64,000 bases of DNA from Edaphobacter lichenicola (GTDB lineage Bacteria > Acidobacteriota > Terriglobia > Terriglobales > Acidobacteriaceae): positions 4,030,001 to 4,094,000 of the forward strand of contig NZ_CP073696.1 in NCBI RefSeq assembly GCF_025264645.1, given 5' to 3'. The notes beneath the pieces were generated by a model. The model saw only the letters and a program-made list of their open reading frames with translations, searched no databases and was not told the origin of the DNA. This document shows, one piece after another, positions 60,872 to 64,000 of this stretch. A program made the position numbers and the translations under genes. The first letter of the stretch is position 1, and each line of letters starts with the position of its first letter.

Positions 60872-62501
60872 CTACCGCGTCAGAATAGGAAGCTGCAAGT
60901 AAGACGGATGTGCGCCGCCCGTGTGGAGGACATGTTGCCCCCTGTTGGCGCCGACGTACTCTTCGATCGCAGGCATGAGCGATCCCAGAAGGTTTCTTGA
61001 GCTAATCACAAAGCGGAGTTGCTCGCCTGGGTGAAATACGAGACCGATCGGCATCAGCTCGATCTCGATTTCGGCGATCTCGCCCGGCGACAGCTTCTCA
61101 ACACGGTCGAAGCTATGCGCAGGCACCTCATCGGTCGATAGCGTCTCGTCGAGGTGGCGAGCGGACACGCGCAACCGGCCGTCTGAGCCCTTGTAGCGGA
61201 GGATGGTTGCGCCATGATCCGTAAGGTCGTGATTCACGGCGCTGTGGTTGGGCACTGTGAACGCCTGGAGAGGCGTGCCGTGGGCATCAAGTTTCTGCAC
61301 TAGGACGAACAGATCCATGTCATCTGCGTCGCGTGCTTCGACCCAGAGCCGAGCCTTCGGATACCCGACCATCACCGTCTCCCGGTCGAATCGCGTGACG
61401 AACGACACCGCGTTTTGGTTGGACGCGACGACGTACGATGCTGCGACCTCGCCTGAAGGCGCTTCGGTGGTCAGGGCTCGCGTGCGACCGTCGAGGTAGG
61501 ACTTCGTCAGTAAGACATCGCTCGGAGGGAACTGGTCCGCAGCGATGTTGACCGTGTCGCCACCTTCAAGATCGAGCAAGGAGTAGCGAACGCGAGTGGT
61601 CTGTTCCCAACCGTTCTCTTCGCCCTTCAGGTAGCGGTCAAAGAAACGATGCAGGTGCAATGTGTTCGAGTAGCTCGCCACAACATATGCCGGTACGGTG
61701 ATCTTGTCGAAGTCCGGAATCTTGTTCTCCCACAAGTCGTTCATAAGCGGGTAGCGCTCGACCTCCGATAGGATGTCCTCCTTCAGATTCTTGCCGAAGA
61801 AGCTGCCATCCTGAAGTTGGCGGGGAAACCCAATGTCAGGCATACCGCCCCGCATCACCAGATCGCGGTAGACGTCACTCACGCCCTCCCACGGATTGAT
61901 GGCGACGAGATGCGGAGGCTGTTCGGCAGCGGTGAACCACTGCGAGACGGCCAGATAAGAAGTTCCACTCATTCCGACCTTGCCGCTGCACCACTCCTGC
62001 TTGGCGAGCCACTCGATGAGGTCGTAGCAATCGCGGCCATCCTGGCGGTCCCACAACACGCTGTTGCCTTCGCAGTCCAGCACGCCACGGATGTCCGGAT
62101 TGCAGATCGCGTAACCCTGAGCGCACCAGTAGGCGGGGTCTGCCCCCTCCGAACTTTTCCAAGCCAGAGACGATCCCATTGGACAGGCCCACCAGGGCGA
62201 ACACACCCATCACGCTAAGCGACGTTCCCTGGCCTTTGCCGTACGGGCTCCACGCCACGATGACCGGCACCTTCTCGACGCCAACCGGACGGAACACGTC
62301 GACATAGATCGTCACGCCGTCACGCAATGTCACGGCGACATCCTTCTCGAAGACAATATCGACCGGCAGTGAGAGGAACTGAGGCGCGATCCTAAAACCC
62401 TTCTCCAGCATGCGAGTGCCTGGATCGAACTTCGTCAACAAGCCAGACCTTGGACCGGGCAGTGGGTGCGATGGTACATAGATTTTCTTGTCGTCGCTCA
62501 C
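60872..62501 (-). pseudogene. CocE/NonD family hydrolase, one-base frameshift
   Basis: From ATG 62501 the N-terminal part (EKDVAVTLRDGVTIYVDVFRP, VIVAWSPYGKG) is in one frame up to GLEKF. From about 62150 the homologous sequence runs in another frame: EGADPAYWCAQGYAICNPDIRG, the Ser elbow VGMSGTSYLAVSQW, RGGMPDIGF, and the C-terminal jelly-roll ending HTGGAHPSYLQLPIL. Removing one G from the GGAGGGGGC tract (62143-62151) joins the frames perfectly. No signal peptide is present, unlike the copy at 31394. Either a sequencing error or a dead gene. It is followed upstream in the operon sense by the amidohydrolase. Confidence 0.88.
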
Positions 62502-62596
62502 TGGGAAGCTCCTTCTATCTTTTGGTTCGAAGACTACTCTCGCTTCATTACGAGCCTACGTCACCAAATGATGATGTGCCACAAGCCATAGGTCTG

Positions 62597-63630
62597 TTAT
62601 GTGATCTGAAACAGGTCTTCGGCATTCTTATATGCAATCTTCTCTTTGTCTTCCTGGCTGATGGGTAGCGACTCCAGAAAGCGCCGCGCGCCCGCCATAG
62701 TCAAATACGGGTAATCGACGGAATACAGGATTCGATCCGCGCCCAAAACCGAATGAATAAATTGAAAGTGAGGCAGGCTCATCATGCCGCTCGGGCTGAC
62801 GTAGACGTGCTGTCTAAACGTGTCTGTGATTGATCTCGATAATCCTGTCATTCCTGCGGCATCGTGTCGTCGAGCCGCTGCAAGTAGAACGGGACCATCT
62901 CTCCCCAATGGCCGCTGATCACTTGCAGGTTTGGAAACAGGTCAAACTTTTTTGAGAGTAGCACTCGAAGCAGGTGAACACCCGCTTCGTTGTGCCAGCC
63001 CCATCCAAAAAGAGATAGTCGAGCCGTCACCTCCGTGTCGAGGCCTCCATAGTAAGGGAGTTGGACTTGCGGCAATGGGTATCCATTGTGCATATAGATT
63101 GGGACGCGAAGCTCGTTCAATTTAGCCAGAATCGGCTCAAACTGTACATCATCCAGAAACACCCCCGCCGGACGGCCGAGCAGCAGGGTACCAACAAACC
63201 CAAGATCTTTCACCGCACGCTCGAGTTCGGCAGCAGCGGCTTCCGGGTGTTGCCAGGGTAACGCCGCAAATCCGCGGAATCGTGAAGGAGCCGCCTGAAC
63301 CATCCCCGCGAGTTTGTCGTTTGCTCTTCGCGTAAGATCGATTGCTTCCTCGGCTGGCGCGTCCTGTGAGGGATTGCTGTACGAGAGAACCTGCATATCC
63401 ATTCCATGCTTGTCCATCTGCGCGATGCGCTCTTCGCCTGACTCCAGCAAGAGCCCACTCGTGACACGGAAATCGAGGCCCATGGGAAGCTTGTCGTCCC
63501 CGTCATCAAGACTTCCTCGGAAGCAGGTGCCGACCAGGGTGAAGTAGTCGGCGTTCGCCTTCTGCTTTGCCTGACCTGCCTTGAACAATCCCAGATCGCC
63601 GATATGCTCTTCGACAGTGATAATCTTCAT
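62597..63630 (-). pseudogene. Amidohydrolase family 2 protein (gamma-resorcylate decarboxylase-like), frameshifted
   Basis: ATG 63630 opens MKIITVEEHIGD; the metal ligands E-x-H are Glu7 and His9. Other ligands fit: His in VPIYMHNGYPLP and in VISGHWGEMVPFYLQRLDD. The frame stops at 62848, but homology continues in a second frame from about 62862 (TGLSRSITDTFRQHVYVSPSG) with the catalytic Asp in ILYSVDYPYLT, ending at 62597. One missing or two extra bases near 62850-62865 explain it. The family includes aromatic-acid decarboxylases and hydrolases. It directly precedes the CocE-type gene (about 95 bases) and may share its operon. Confidence 0.87.
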
Positions 63631-63904
63631 CGTTCTCTCCTGAACCGCTTCGCTTTCTCACATAACGTATGTTGCTGTTTCCAGGTTGCTCAACTGGCGA
63701 TAACAGGCCAATGCACTCATTGAGTACGGCATTCACGAGTCGTTCGCTGAATAAGCCGTCGGTAAATGCGATGCGCGACGTCAATCTGATTGACAAACAC
63801 AGGCCGTGCTCAATAAGTTGTTGCGCAGCGCATTGAAGCCTTCCACGCTCGTCGGAAGGTGGCGATTGCACGCGCGCTCATGAACACAACTCAGGAGGCT
63901 CCCC

Positions 63905-64000
63905 ATGCGTCACCGCTTCATCCGTAGCATCACCATGAGAGCGCTCGTAGCAGCCGCTCTGCTATCGAGTACTTTCCTTGCAATCAAGGCAACCGCGCAA
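63905..64000 (+). CDS. Exported protein, N-terminus only (runs off the right edge)
   Basis: ATG 63905 has an excellent ribosome site (CAGGAGGCT, 63889-63897 region) and opens a typical signal peptide: MRHRFIRSITMR, hydrophobic ALVAAALLSSTFLA, then ATAQ near the window end. The frame is open to base 64000. The region 63631-63904 between it and the divergent amidohydrolase carries no supported gene. Nothing beyond the leader is visible. Confidence 0.65.
   Translation, partial: MRHRFIRSITMRALVAAALLSSTFLAIKATAQ

Noticed and set aside
63506-63871. 121-codon minus-strand frame upstream of the amidohydrolase
   Set aside because: Its second half is the amidohydrolase gene read in the wrong frame; its first half is promoter DNA.
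1-64000. tRNA, rRNA, prophage or transposase genes
   Set aside because: I looked through the gaps for tRNA-like cloverleafs, rRNA stretches and DDE/tyrosine recombinase motifs and saw none that I could support.

Overview
The window looks like a chromosomal segment from a soil acidobacterium of the Terriglobia type (Granulicella/Edaphobacter/Terriglobus-like). The reasons are an Oar-like TonB receptor with a carboxypeptidase-regulatory N-terminus, DUF1800, DUF3857 and IPT/TIG proteins, many exported hydrolases, a moderately high GC content and short GC-rich dispersed repeats. I made this assignment by eye, without a database search. I see no rRNA, tRNA, CRISPR array or transposase gene.

Layout: 1-4.5 kb holds two poorly known genes, a methyltransferase, an alcohol dehydrogenase and murQ. 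4.9-9.5 kb holds a fructan/sucrose module (GH32 hydrolase plus sugar porter) and a DHA2 drug exporter. 9.5-14.4 kb holds a CGNR regulator and an SDR-RidA-nitronate monooxygenase-hydrolase run; two inverted repeats with identical geometry (TGTAAC-N-GTTACA type) lie upstream of the regulator and of the SDR. 14.9-18.3 kb is a TonB receptor broken by an out-of-frame deletion. 18.7-28.6 kb holds a cytochrome c/P460 lipoprotein and a six-gene C30 carotenoid and photolyase operon (crtN-aldH-crtP-acyltransferase-crtQ-photolyase, with no crtM). 29-36.3 kb holds DUF1800, a CocE/NonD hydrolase and a GH63-like glucosidase. 36.8-41.6 kb is an unusual tight operon: di-haem peroxidase, DUF4331-SRPBCC fusion, TPR protein and a 98-aa Tat-signal protein. 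A DUF2490 protein and a tannase-family enzyme follow.

45-56 kb is a scarred region. Two divergent gene fragments (IPT/TIG and DUF3857-transglutaminase) are joined head to head. A PAS-rich histidine kinase is frameshifted. The imuA-imuB-dnaE2 mutasome has collapsed into imuA plus an imuB/dnaE2 chimera. The 3' end of glmS sits alone directly before an AT-richer OLD-type ATPase-nuclease gene. 56.7-64 kb holds a GH2 enzyme, a PQQ-like beta-propeller protein, and a CocE/NonD hydrolase and amidohydrolase pair that each carry one frameshift. A new exported protein begins at the right edge.

Taken together, the genes describe a polysaccharide- and ester-degrading, pigmented, light-exposed soil bacterium. 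The number of broken genes is striking. Some breaks are single-base and could be sequencing errors; others are deletions or fusions that cannot be explained that way unless the assembly is wrong.
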